A DNA stretch of 64,000 nucleotides from Paludibacteraceae bacterium (GTDB taxonomy: Bacteria; Bacteroidota; Bacteroidia; Bacteroidales; Paludibacteraceae). Shown piece by piece: positions 33,576 to 42,319 of the stretch (within the stretch, counting starts at the first letter, position 1; the number at the start of each line of letters is the position of its first letter). The translations under genes and the position numbers were made by a program. Under the pieces are notes generated by a model. The model was not told where the DNA came from. It saw nothing but the letters and a program-made list of their open reading frames with translations, and ran no database searches. Location: NCBI GenBank assembly GCA_017417025.1, contig JAFPZY010000043.1:1-64000 (forward strand). Reading direction: 5' to 3'.

Positions 33576-35434
33576 CTTTGCTCCGCCGTTTTCTCCCTCC
33601 CTACAAAGGGCAGGTTGTGCTCAATATCTTCTTCAACCTCCTTGCCACTGTCCTTTCCCTCTTCTCCTTCGCAGCTATTATCCCCGTGCTGCGTATCTTG
33701 TTCGGCATCAGCGATTTGCATGCTTCTTACACTCCTCTTGCCTCTGCCCTCACTTTGCAGGAGTGGCTTGACGCGCTCCGCGGCAACCTCTATTTCACTC
33801 TCGGGCAGCTTATCGGCACTCACGGTGCCGCTTATGTCCTTTTCCTTCTCGGGCTTTTCCTCGTCCTTATGACCGGACTCAAGTGCCTCTCTTCGTGGCT
33901 GGCAGCCTTTTTCATGGTGCCTGTCCGCACGGGGGTGCTCCGCGACCTCAGGCTCATGCTTTACAACAAGGTCGTCTTCCTCCCGGTCGGCTTCTTCACT
34001 GAGGAGCGCAAGGGCGACATCATGTCGCGCATGACAAACGATGTGGGCGAGGTGGAGGCGTCCATCATGTCCTCCCTCGATATTATCTTCAAGGACCCGG
34101 TTATGATTCTTGTCTATCTCGTCACGCTCTTTGTCATCTCCTGGCAGCTCACTCTCTTTGTCCTTGTCCTGCTGCCTGTTGCGGGCTTGCTTATCGGGCG
34201 TGTCGGACGCTCGCTCAAGCGCAAGTCGGTGCTCGGGCAGGAGCAGACCGCCGACCTTGTCACGCTTATCGAGGAGACGCTCGGAGGACTGCGTGTCGTC
34301 AAGGCTTTCAATGCCGAGGACAAGCTCATGGCGCGCTTCGCAGCTATGGCTGACAAGGCGCGCGCCACTTTCAACCGCATCAACCGCCGTTATTATCTTG
34401 CTCATCCCGTCTCCGAGTTCCTCGGCACGGTCCTCATCGCCGTGCTCCTATGGTATGGCGGAGGGCTCATACTTGGCGACAACAGCTCCATCGATGCTGC
34501 CACTTTCATCTACTATCTCGTTATCTTCTACAGCATCATCAACCCCGCCAAAGACCTCAGCAAAGCCTCTTACGGGGTCCGCAAAGGCCTTGCCTCGCTC
34601 GAGCGCATCGACCGTATCCTCAACACCCCCTCTTCTGTCTCCGACCCCGCCGAACCGCTTCAGATGCAGCCTTTTGCAAAGGATATTGTTTACCGCAATG
34701 TCTCTTTCTCTTACGACGGGCAGCACACTGTTCTTGACTCCGTCTCGCTCACCATCCCCAAAGGCGCTATGGTCGCCATAGTGGGGCAGTCGGGTAGTGG
34801 CAAGACTACGCTCGCCGACCTCCTCCCGCGGTTCTACGATGTCACTGAGGGGGCGGTCCTTATTGACGGGCACGATGTCCGCTCTTTCCGCATGGCTGAT
34901 TTGCGCTCGCTCATGGGCATTGTCAGTCAGGAGGCGGTGCTTTTCAACGACTCTTTCTTCAACAACATCACTTTCGGCGTGGACACATCCTTGCCTGCGC
35001 CTGACGGACTGACATGGAGGCAGGCGGTGGAAAAAGCCGCGCGCATTGCCAATGCACATGACTTCATTATGCAGACCCCCGATGGCTACGACACGCTTGT
35101 AGGCGACCGCGGCAGCCGTCTCAGCGGAGGGCAGCGCCAGCGTATTTCCATCGCACGGGCCATTCTCAAGAACCCGCCGCTGCTTATTCTCGATGAGGCC
35201 ACTTCCGCTCTCGACACCGAGTCGGAGAAACTTGTGCAGGAGGCGCTTGAGAACCTGATGAAGGACCGCACCACGCTCGTTGTCGCCCATCGGCTGTCCA
35301 CTATCCGCAATGCCGACCTCATCTGTGTCCTCCACGAAGGGCGTATCGTCGAGACCGGCACCCACGACACCCTCTATGCAATAAGCGGCGGTTACTACCG
35401 CCGCCTCATTGACCTGCAGAACTCCCCCCAATAA
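33563..35434 (+). CDS. ABC exporter, MsbA-like lipid flippase
   Basis: The protein is 623 aa, a half-transporter with a six-helix type I membrane domain (about 15-340) and an ATPase domain. Walker A is GQSGSGKT (408-415), the signature is LSGGQRQRI (520-528) and Walker B is LLILDEATSAL (540-550). Helix 1-2 is separated by a long loop (about 50-85). The overlap with lpxK suggests it flips lipid A core across the inner membrane (MsbA role), although many Bacteroidetes exporters look alike. Its 3' end is followed by several repeat arrays. Confidence 0.85.
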   Translation: MPILTLLRRFLPPYKGQVVLNIFFNLLATVLSLFSFAAIIPVLRILFGISDLHASYTPLASALTLQEWLDALRGNLYFTLGQLIGTHGAAYVLFLLGLFLVLMTGLKCLSSWLAAFFMVPVRTGVLRDLRLMLYNKVVFLPVGFFTEERKGDIMSRMTNDVGEVEASIMSSLDIIFKDPVMILVYLVTLFVISWQLTLFVLVLLPVAGLLIGRVGRSLKRKSVLGQEQTADLVTLIEETLGGLRVVKAFNAEDKLMARFAAMADKARATFNRINRRYYLAHPVSEFLGTVLIAVLLWYGGGLILGDNSSIDAATFIYYLVIFYSIINPAKDLSKASYGVRKGLASLERIDRILNTPSSVSDPAEPLQMQPFAKDIVYRNVSFSYDGQHTVLDSVSLTIPKGAMVAIVGQSGSGKTTLADLLPRFYDVTEGAVLIDGHDVRSFRMADLRSLMGIVSQEAVLFNDSFFNNITFGVDTSLPAPDGLTWRQAVEKAARIANAHDFIMQTPDGYDTLVGDRGSRLSGGQRQRISIARAILKNPPLLILDEATSALDTESEKLVQEALENLMKDRTTLVVAHRLSTIRNADLICVLHEGRIVETGTHDTLYAISGGYYRRLIDLQNSPQ

Positions 35435-35728
35435 CCTTCCCGCTCTCTGCTGTTTTCTATCCTCGCAGTACCCTCACAGCAGCTGTCATTTTCTCTGCTT
35501 ATCCTTAACTTATCCTTAACTTATCCTTAGCCTATCGTTAGCTCATTGTTAGCTCATCCCTTGCTGTCTTCTACCGTCACACTACCGTATCAGTACCGTA
35601 TCACGCCCTGTCAATTGCCCACCGGGTACGCAGGCTTCCAACCTGCGGTTGGGTCAATCCCCCCGACCATGCTCCCTGTCTGCGGTTTAGTCAATCCTCT
35701 CGACCATGCTCCCTGCCTGCGGTTAATA
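35435..35728. repeat. Repeat cluster between convergent genes
   Basis: It contains TATCCTCGCAG and TACCCTCACAG (35458-35479), an 11-nt array TTATCCTTAAC x2, TTATCCTTAGC, CTATCGTTAGC, TCATTGTTAGC (35499-35553), and composite copy 3 (35572-35604). Two roughly 40-nt repeats of GGTT(T/G)..GTCAATCC..CGACCATGCTCCCTG type follow (about 35650-35724). No hairpin terminator is evident, though the genes converge. Confidence 0.85.
35572..35604 (+). repeat. Composite 11-nt repeat element, copy 3
   Basis: TACCGTCACAC, TACCGTATCAG, TACCGTATCAC, followed by GCCCTGTC. It is between the convergent ABC exporter and MBL genes. Confidence 0.92.
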
Positions 35729-35741
35729 TCAACTATCAATT
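35728..35741. repeat. Heptamer repeat supplying the stop of the MBL gene
   Basis: Units ATCAACT and ATCAATT, with a third degenerate unit. Read on the minus strand they encode the last residues IDS and the TGA stop (35729-35731). Confidence 0.7.
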
Positions 35742-36313
35742 ATCCACGGGTTGTTCTCTTTCTCGTGTCCTATGGTTGTAGGGTAGCCGTGCCCGGGGTA
35801 CACTTGTGTCTCCTCCGGCAGCCGGCATAGTTTCTCTAACGACTGCATCAGTGTCGCCGTATCGCCGCCCGGCAGGTCGGTCCGCCCGACGCTTTCCTGA
35901 AACAGCGTGTCGCCTGTGAACAGCACGCCTTCTTCTTCAAAGTAGTAGCACACCGAGTCCTCTTTGTGTCCTGGTGTCCGCAGTACGCGGAAGCGGAACC
36001 CGCTCTCTGTCAGCGTCATGCTCTCGTCTTCTGCCTCCTCCGGCATGTAGAACCGCATGCCGTAAACAGGTATGCCCGCATACATTTTCTGTATGTACTC
36101 CAGTCCGCATACATGGTCGGGGTGGGTGTGTGTTATCAGTACGGCGGCAGGGTGGAGTCCTTCTTTCACTAACAATTCTTCCATCCTTGCTTCCTCGCGT
36201 TCTCCGTACATTCCGGGGTCCACTATCAGGCATTTGCCCTCATCGTCCCCTTCTTGGCTCACCACGTAGGTGCACTCCCTGTAAGGGTTGAAATAGAATG
36301 TCTTTATTTTCAT
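35729..36313 (-). CDS. MBL-fold hydrolase, glyoxalase II-like
   Basis: The protein is 194 aa. The metal motif THTHPDH is at residues 61-67; RTPGHKEDSVCYYF, LFTGDTLFQESVGRTDLPGGD and VYPGHGYPTTIGHEKENNP complete the glyoxalase II-like signature of cytosolic thioester hydrolases. The substrate is unknown. Its start overlaps the end of the BspA-like gene by 4 nt, so it appears to be the last gene of the TIR-TPR-BspA unit. The last residues and stop codon fall within a heptamer repeat. Confidence 0.88.
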   Translation of the reverse strand: MKIKTFYFNPYRECTYVVSQEGDDEGKCLIVDPGMYGEREEARMEELLVKEGLHPAAVLITHTHPDHVCGLEYIQKMYAGIPVYGMRFYMPEEAEDESMTLTESGFRFRVLRTPGHKEDSVCYYFEEEGVLFTGDTLFQESVGRTDLPGGDTATLMQSLEKLCRLPEETQVYPGHGYPTTIGHEKENNPWIIDS

Positions 36314-37293
36314 CTCCTCACTTCCTGTCCCTGCATGTTCAGCAGTTTGCCGTCTTTCTCTATATACACTGCGCCGTCTTTCAGCACTTTGCCTGCTTTC
36401 TCTGCGCTCGCGCTTGTCTCCTCCGTGCCGCTCGGCGTGAGAGCTTCGTTGTGCGACTGCTCGAGGCTCGGCTTCATGCCGTCCATGTCAAGGCTGAACG
36501 AGCCTCTCTTCGTCATTATCTCCTTGCTCTCTGCGTCTGTCCCCTTTATCTCGTAGTTGTATTTCTTCTTGTTGCCGAGCGGCCCTATTGAGGCTACGCC
36601 CACGCCCATTGTCGTGCTCGTCTCCAGACTGCGTGCGGGCATGCCGTCTGCGCTGATGCCTGTCTCATTGCCCTTGCCGTCAAAAGTACGTGTCCATTTA
36701 GGCTCGCCGTCTTCATATATGTTCACCACATATTTGGTCACTCCTGTTTTCAGGAACCACACTAAATCAATGCAATAGTTCTCTTTGGTCGCTGTCGTCA
36801 TGTTCATGCTCACTGCCCCTTCCTCTATCGGGAATATGCCTCCCTGGAAGTAGGTGGAGTAATCTTCGAATACTCCTACGCTGTCCTTGTGCACATAGAG
36901 GGCTGCAAAGTCATTTCCGAAAGCAAAGCCGTTCACGTTTATCTGCAACTTGCTGTGTTGTGCATATATATACACTCTGCGCAGTTGCTGGCAGTTCCAG
37001 AAGGCCGACCTACCTATGACTTGCACTGTTTTTGGTATTTCCAGCCCTGTTATCGCGCTGCTTGCAAAGGCGTTGCCGCCTATCTGTATTACCGGCAGTT
37101 TCTTCGGTCCTGTCATTTCCGTATTGGGCAGTGAATCAGGAATAACCAGGTCGCCTGTATATGCAACTCCGTCTTTCGCGCTTATCTCATACCCTTCGCC
37201 GGTTTCTGTTTCTATCTTGGTCTTGTTGAACTCTTGTGCCTGCATGGATATGCACACGCACATCGCTGCCATAATAGAGTAAATCTTTTTCAT
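36310..37293 (-). CDS. BspA-like leucine-rich-repeat secreted protein
   Basis: The protein is 327 aa from ATG at 37293; an ATG seven codons upstream directly abuts the TPR gene stop. A signal peptide ends at MQA/QE. One LRR_5/BspA-like segment (about 65-120: IGGNAFASSAITGLEIPKTV, IGRSAFWNCQQLRRVYI) is followed by a unique domain. The C-terminus (VYIEKDGKLLNMQGQEVRR) resembles the end segment of many Prevotella/Bacteroides surface proteins, possibly a degenerate sorting motif. It overlaps the MBL hydrolase gene. Confidence 0.65.
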   Translation of the reverse strand: MKKIYSIMAAMCVCISMQAQEFNKTKIETETGEGYEISAKDGVAYTGDLVIPDSLPNTEMTGPKKLPVIQIGGNAFASSAITGLEIPKTVQVIGRSAFWNCQQLRRVYIYAQHSKLQINVNGFAFGNDFAALYVHKDSVGVFEDYSTYFQGGIFPIEEGAVSMNMTTATKENYCIDLVWFLKTGVTKYVVNIYEDGEPKWTRTFDGKGNETGISADGMPARSLETSTTMGVGVASIGPLGNKKKYNYEIKGTDAESKEIMTKRGSFSLDMDGMKPSLEQSHNEALTPSGTEETSASAEKAGKVLKDGAVYIEKDGKLLNMQGQEVRR

Positions 37294-37314
37294 AATCCCT
37301 TGTCTTTTTGTCAT

Positions 37315-38907
37315 TTATTGTTTGTTGTCCTTTGTTTCTTGCACCACTTGCAGGTTCACGCTCGCGTTCCTTGTCAGCGGGTGGTTTTCGCCCAGCACCT
37401 GCACATACACGTCGTAAGCCTTCTTGAAGTACGCCTCTGCCTGCTCCAGGTTCTCTTCGTGGTAATACACTGTGGCCAGGTTGTTGTAGTACGAGGCCAG
37501 GTCTTTCTGTTGTGCACCGGCTTTTTCGCCGGTCTCCACTGCTTTCACGAACTCTGTGCGTGCCTGCTTCAGTTTCCGCTGTGCGAGGTATATCAGTCCG
37601 GTGTTGTTTCTTGCTATGGCTACGCGTGCATGCTGCTCGCCGTAGTGCTGTATCAGGTTTTTCAGTGCTTTTTGCTGGTATGTCAGTGCGTTCTTGTAGT
37701 CGCCTTTGGTCTGGTAGAGCAGCGACATGTTGTTCTGCACTTCCGCCAGTTCCTCGGCATGTTCGGCGGCTCGTGTCTCACGCATTTTCAGTGACTCTTT
37801 CAGCCATTTCTCTGCCGCGTCCATGTTGTCGGCGTTCAGGGTTATGTAGCCTCTTTCGTCCATCTGCCGGCTCATTTCGTAGTACGTGTGCCCCGTCTCT
37901 GCCGTTATCACTGCCGCCTGCACGCTGCCTGCCTGCACATGTCTCAGTCCGCGCGCAAACAGCGCGAGTGCCTTGTTGTAGTCAGCCGTAATGTTCTTCG
38001 CAAACTGCCCCGCCTCCGTCTGATACACGGCGTTGGTGCTGTCCAACTCCGCACGGCAGTACAGGTAGTGCGCCGCGCTGTCGTTGTTGAAGCGTGACAG
38101 ATGGATGCTGTAGAGGCGGTAGTAGTCCGTCGCAAGAGCGTTGCGCTGCTGTCTTGTAGCCTCTTCCGCCTCTTCCAGTTTGCGCTGCATAGCCTCCACC
38201 TGCGCCCTCACGTCTGCGTTACGCGCGTCCTGCATGGCTATATCTTTCTCGCGCTGCGCAAAGTCGCCTTTGCTGTGTATCAGCCGCTCCGCCTCGTCAA
38301 GATTGCCGTTTTCTATGGCTGTGTTGATGGCTATGTCGGTCGGGCTCAGCTTGCTCACGTCCGTACGTGCATATTGGTCGGCCATCAGCTCCAGCAGAGG
38401 CTCAAACTGCTCGTACTTGGCTTCCAGTGCGTTTATCTGCTGCTGGTATTCGGCCTGTTGTATCTTCCCCGCCGATGCTTGTGCTTCTATTTCTGCTACG
38501 CGTTTTTCATAGTATATCTCCACATTCCGGCGTGCTTTGTCGGCTATTGCGTCTTTCTCGCGCTGCAGTTCCTCCTTGTTCACCATCAGTATCTCCATCT
38601 GCACGCTCTCCGAGCAAGCCGTCTGTCTGCCTGTCAGCTCTTTGTCTGCCAGTTCGTAGCCTGCCAGCAGTACGCTGTTCAGCACTATGGCATCGCCGTT
38701 TTGTTTGTTGGGCAGCAGCAGCGAGAATGTCCCGTCTGCCTGACTTTCAACGGCGTTGTGCGACCCTCTCACTCTTATCACTGCGCCGCCCAGCGCCTCG
38801 CCCGCTTTGTTGGGGCGGCTGATGCTCTTTACCACTCCGCGCTGGGTGATGGCGTAGCTGCCTGCTGCCAGCAGCAGCATGATACACAGTATGTTTGTCC
38901 TTTTCAT
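37315..38907 (-). CDS. Secreted TPR protein with N-terminal beta domain and coiled coil
   Basis: The protein is 530 aa from MKRTNIL; an ATG four codons upstream is possible. After a signal peptide (about 1-20) comes a carboxypeptidase-regulatory/CNA-like domain (about 25-110). A long charged coiled coil (about 110-250; KEELQREKDAIADKARRNVE) is followed by kinesin-light-chain-like TPRs (about 370-525; YKNALTYQQKALKNLIQHYG, QARTEFVKAVETGE, YYNNLATVYYHEENLEQAEAYFKKAY). It may be a periplasmic scaffold. It lies 16 nt downstream of the TIR gene and directly before the BspA-like gene. Confidence 0.7.
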   Translation of the reverse strand: MKRTNILCIMLLLAAGSYAITQRGVVKSISRPNKAGEALGGAVIRVRGSHNAVESQADGTFSLLLPNKQNGDAIVLNSVLLAGYELADKELTGRQTACSESVQMEILMVNKEELQREKDAIADKARRNVEIYYEKRVAEIEAQASAGKIQQAEYQQQINALEAKYEQFEPLLELMADQYARTDVSKLSPTDIAINTAIENGNLDEAERLIHSKGDFAQREKDIAMQDARNADVRAQVEAMQRKLEEAEEATRQQRNALATDYYRLYSIHLSRFNNDSAAHYLYCRAELDSTNAVYQTEAGQFAKNITADYNKALALFARGLRHVQAGSVQAAVITAETGHTYYEMSRQMDERGYITLNADNMDAAEKWLKESLKMRETRAAEHAEELAEVQNNMSLLYQTKGDYKNALTYQQKALKNLIQHYGEQHARVAIARNNTGLIYLAQRKLKQARTEFVKAVETGEKAGAQQKDLASYYNNLATVYYHEENLEQAEAYFKKAYDVYVQVLGENHPLTRNASVNLQVVQETKDNKQ

Positions 38908-38923
38908 AGTTGTCGTCATTTGC

Positions 38924-40069
38924 TCATTCCGTCATTACAATGTCGTTTTCCCCGCACGGGGTATATACGCTGTCCTGCAGTATTGTCCCGTTCACTTCTA
39001 CGGAGTAGGCGGTCTGCTGTTCTGCCAGCGGCACGTTGGTTTCAACCAGTCCGTCCTTGTCTGCACGCAGTTCCTGTCCGGCTATTCTTATATTTAGTTT
39101 TTCCGGCTGTCCGGTTCCGCGCAGGCGGAAGCGGATGTGTCCGTACATCTGCTCGTCTCTGCTCACCGGCAGTACTGTTTTGGTGCGCAATGTCAGTGTG
39201 GTGTCTATAGCCTTGTAGCCGTTGCCGCTGAACCTGCACTGCACTTCGCGTCCGACGAAGCGGCGCGGTATGTTCCTGAATATCACTGTCTCGCCTACGC
39301 CCACGCTGTCTTTGTTTTTCTCCTCGTTGTTCAGCTGCAGGCTTATCTGTCCGTCGGTGCAGGCGGGCAGTGCCGCCACAGGCACGCTTGTTTCCGCTAT
39401 CTCTATTGCCACGTCCACACTGCGGCTGAAATGCCACGTCAGTGCCAGCATGCACAGCACGCCCGCCACAATAGCGGCTGTGGCGGCACGCTGTCTCTTG
39501 CGCCTTTTCACCTCGCGGTTCCACAGGTTCTCGAACTCCAGCCCCAGCATCCGCGCTATCACCATCAGCACGGCGCGCTGCCTTTTCCAGCGGCGGCTGC
39601 CGGCACCTTCCTCGTTCACGTTTACCCCCAGAATCTGGTGGTCCTGCATCGGGTCTGCGCTTTTCGGGAAGTGTCTGCGCAGGGCTTCAGGGAAGCATTC
39701 CGTCTCCTCGTTGCCGGAGTAGGGCACACCGTCCACTATCAGCGGGATGATGCGGTCGCGCCGTCCCAATTGGACGAAGTAGTCAATGCCCCCGTTCACG
39801 AAACTTGATTTGGCGGAGCGCGGCGAGCATATCACAATCAGGTATTCCGACTGCTCCATCCGCTGCTTCAGCTCCATCATCAGTTCCTCCGACAGGTTGA
39901 TGTCGTTCAGGTAGCAGAAGCACGGGCGCATACGCTTGGGCAGCGACCGTGTTTTGCTTACTGCTGTCGGCAGACGGTAGTTTTCTATCGCCTTCTGCAC
40001 CCACAGTGCCTCTTTTGCGTCTGCACTCTGGAAACTGATGAACGCAAAGTATTTGTAGCTTTCCTGCAT
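38924..40069 (-). CDS. TIR-domain protein with transmembrane segment and periplasmic C-terminal region
   Basis: The protein is 381 aa from ATG at 40069; the longer open frame runs upstream of the promoter. The TIR domain covers about 1-140: YKYFAFISFQSADAKEALWV, LPTAVSKTRSLPKRMRPCF, LIVICSPRSAKSSF, RIIPLIVDGVPYSGNEETE. It belongs to the Bacteroidales TIR type that continues with a basic helical linker. Where relatives have S-x-W-V-x-x-E-I, this protein has SSFVNGGI (88-95), so Gly94 stands in for the expected catalytic glutamate and Phe for Trp. A membrane segment follows (about 197-213), then a roughly 165-residue beta-rich region presumably in the periplasm. It is the first gene of a four-gene unit, with its own promoter. 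Confidence 0.85.
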   Translation of the reverse strand: MQESYKYFAFISFQSADAKEALWVQKAIENYRLPTAVSKTRSLPKRMRPCFCYLNDINLSEELMMELKQRMEQSEYLIVICSPRSAKSSFVNGGIDYFVQLGRRDRIIPLIVDGVPYSGNEETECFPEALRRHFPKSADPMQDHQILGVNVNEEGAGSRRWKRQRAVLMVIARMLGLEFENLWNREVKRRKRQRAATAAIVAGVLCMLALTWHFSRSVDVAIEIAETSVPVAALPACTDGQISLQLNNEEKNKDSVGVGETVIFRNIPRRFVGREVQCRFSGNGYKAIDTTLTLRTKTVLPVSRDEQMYGHIRFRLRGTGQPEKLNIRIAGQELRADKDGLVETNVPLAEQQTAYSVEVNGTILQDSVYTPCGENDIVMTE

Positions 40070-40132
40070 AAGTTTGTCCTTATTCTTGGTAGTGTTTACT
40101 TGCTTTGTAAGTATATAAAGCAAAAATCGTGG

Positions 40133-40164
40133 CAAAGTTAATACAAAAAATCCTTTTATGCAAA
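40133..40164 (-). promoter_or_regulatory. sigma-ABfr-type promoter of the TIR gene unit
   Basis: On the minus strand, TTTG (40164-40161), 20 nt, TAACTTTG (40140-40133), about 65 bp before the TIR start. Confidence 0.78.
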
Positions 40165-40297
40165 TTCCTACTTGATTATTTTTCCTTTTGCTAAATAAAA
40201 ATGATAAAAATGATTTTTTTGTCCTTATTGTGTTATATATTGATAAAAACGAGGAAGGGTAACTTGTCCCTCCCTTGTTTTTCATATGAACAAATAC

Positions 40298-40990
40298 TTA
40301 TTTGTTGTCAATATTTTCAATAAAGCGGTATGCTTTTATAAAGTTTTCGTTCCACAGGTTGTACAGTTGGTTCTTGTAATGTTCCAGTACTGCCATCTTG
40401 TCTGTGTCCTTATGCAGGAATTGTCCTTCATATCGGTCCTGAACATTGATTTCCATCGGGATGGTCAGTGCCACCTCTTTTTTCTCGGTGTCATACACAT
40501 AAAGCACATAAGAACCGTTCAGTGTCACCATACAGGTGTTCTTGTTGGCACAACATATCATCGGGACATATACCGGAAAAAGTGTAAATAATGTGAACCC
40601 TGCAACAATCCATCCTCCTAAAGCTAGACCTTCATTATAGTCTATGTGATCATTATAGGAATATTGATGTTTTATGACATCCACGAAAGCGACATATCTT
40701 TTTGTGGATCTGTAAACAGATAGTTCCTGCAGTGAATAAATGTCCATGTAGTAATCTTGCTTGTTTATAGCGAGATGTACACGTTCCAAGGCCTGTCCGT
40801 AGTTTTTGGAAAAGAGATTGTTTTTGTTCATATTCTTGAATCCGATAAACTCCATTGTCTCATTTCCGAAATCATCAATCTCTTCTAGTTTCGTTTCTGA
40901 AACAGTCAATGCTGTTGTTTTACAGGAAGAAAACATTATAGAACACAGCAATACAATGACTGCTATGACAAACATTTTTTTCTGTTTCAT
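40298..40990 (-). CDS. Hypothetical lipoprotein
   Basis: The protein is 230 aa. A lipoprotein signal has a lipobox (MFSS/C, Cys at about 23). A hydrophobic stretch at about 123-147 (GGWIVAGFTLFTLFPVYVPM) could be a membrane segment. I do not recognise the family. Base composition is clearly more AT-rich than the core genes, suggesting later acquisition. It lies between the TIR promoter and the gene at 41044. Confidence 0.6.
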   Translation of the reverse strand: MKQKKMFVIAVIVLLCSIMFSSCKTTALTVSETKLEEIDDFGNETMEFIGFKNMNKNNLFSKNYGQALERVHLAINKQDYYMDIYSLQELSVYRSTKRYVAFVDVIKHQYSYNDHIDYNEGLALGGWIVAGFTLFTLFPVYVPMICCANKNTCMVTLNGSYVLYVYDTEKKEVALTIPMEINVQDRYEGQFLHKDTDKMAVLEHYKNQLYNLWNENFIKAYRFIENIDNK

Positions 40991-41043
40991 GCTTTTTAGA
41001 ATAATTTGAATGCGTTAGTGTATGGCTGGCATTTATTTCTTAT

Positions 41044-41913
41044 TCAGAATTTTTTGAAAGCAAAAACATAATATTGATAATCAATGCCTTTGTTGTTGAA
41101 AATATACCAATTGTGTCCTAATCCTAAATCATCACGAAATATCGTTAAACCGTAGTAAAGACTTTTTATATTTCTGAATCCAAGACCATTAATTGTTGCT
41201 ATTTTATCCTTATTGTCAGGATTCTTTTCAAATGTTAGATTATTAGCAAATGTGGATGAACAGACTGTGGATGGAAAAAATAAGAATAAGAAATCGTTAT
41301 TTCCTGAAGGATTGTCTTCTACCCTTCTTTTGGGGTGTAATGTGCGATTTAATTCTTGGCGGTGGTCATCCGCATGCATTCCTGTGTAATTGGATTTTCC
41401 CACACCATTAGCAATTACTTTGGAATATATTTCTAATTCCTCTGTACCAGGTATAAACCATCCTTCACCCAATGATGTAGCCCAACTGATTTCTGGAAAA
41501 TATGTTTCTATAGATATGCCGTTTTCGTGGCAATAATTTGTTATGTTTTGACAATTCTCCTCTCCGTTTGTGCCATTTTGATTTAATGCAATCATATCTT
41601 TCATAACTTTTCTTATTTTGTTGTCAGACACTCCTTTCTGCATTATCGGAATAGGGAGTTCTGACATTTTTTCTTTGATATTTTTGATTTCTTCGCCCCT
41701 TTCATAAAAATATGATACTATAGTGGCGTTTGTAAATAAGTTGCCCTCTATGAATGCACCGGGTGATATTAAATATCCATGTTCGCCGGTTTCATCAACG
41801 TAAACGACTAATGCATTCCAGGTTCCTTGAGGCACAATTTGACCTACTTCATATTTCTGTGCCTGAACAGTTAATGCGCTCATAACGAGCAACAATACAA
41901 ATAACTTTTTCAT
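41044..41913 (-). CDS. Hypothetical secreted protein with GWFIPGTEELE motif
   Basis: The protein is 289 aa with a signal peptide ending at VQA/QK. GYLISPGAFIEGN, GEGWFIPGTEELEIYSKVI and a terminal YYVFAFKKF resemble the DUF1566/FISUMP-like modules of Bacteroidetes surface proteins (W-x-P-x-x-x-E-L motif). The function is unknown. It is markedly AT-rich. Its long leader (41914-42319) shares two motifs with the leader of the CsgG-like gene at 28044-28988. Confidence 0.58.
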   Translation of the reverse strand: MKKLFVLLLVMSALTVQAQKYEVGQIVPQGTWNALVVYVDETGEHGYLISPGAFIEGNLFTNATIVSYFYERGEEIKNIKEKMSELPIPIMQKGVSDNKIRKVMKDMIALNQNGTNGEENCQNITNYCHENGISIETYFPEISWATSLGEGWFIPGTEELEIYSKVIANGVGKSNYTGMHADDHRQELNRTLHPKRRVEDNPSGNNDFLFLFFPSTVCSSTFANNLTFEKNPDNKDKIATINGLGFRNIKSLYYGLTIFRDDLGLGHNWYIFNNKGIDYQYYVFAFKKF

Positions 41914-42319
41914 TTTTTTTGTTCTTTTTATTGATTTTTCCTACTCACTTTACGGCTTTTCGGATACTCCTTGGAGTAGTCCTGTAAAAGTGTGATTGGA
42001 CACACTTGTTTTGAGGGATAGACACATAAAAAGCGTGGACTACTTCTGCTGTTTTGTTTTCATATTGGGTCTTTCGGGTCTCGACTCCCATGCTCTCCAA
42101 TATATACAGAATGCCCACACTATGTGTGAGCGTTTCACTATATTTGGGAAGAGCATCAAGTTGTCGAGAAATGAAAGACTCCCAAAACGCAAACGCTTTT
42201 GTATGTTTATGTCCTTAATTGATGGTTATCTTATCATAGGCATAAAAATTTAATGTTATTTGTATAAAGGTAAAATGCTTTTTATGTAGGCGATTTCTTT
42301 ATTTTCTGTGTTCCTTATA
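41914..42319. other. AT-rich intergenic leader region
   Basis: It is 406 bp without a credible gene. CCTACTCACTTTACGGCTTT starts at 41940 and AAAAAGCGTGGAC lies at 42028-42040, both paralleled at 29012 and 29158. A TACCTTTA near-match to a -7 box lies at 42272-42265 on the minus strand without a clear -33. Confidence 0.5.

Noticed and set aside
35739..35748. TTATCCACG, a near match to a DnaA box
   Set aside because: It is an isolated copy at a gene 3' end created by a heptamer repeat, not part of a box cluster.
41996..42253. Possible small plus-strand gene in the leader of the 41044-41913 gene
   Set aside because: It is not protein-like, and the region is better explained as a leader sharing motifs with 29012-29169.
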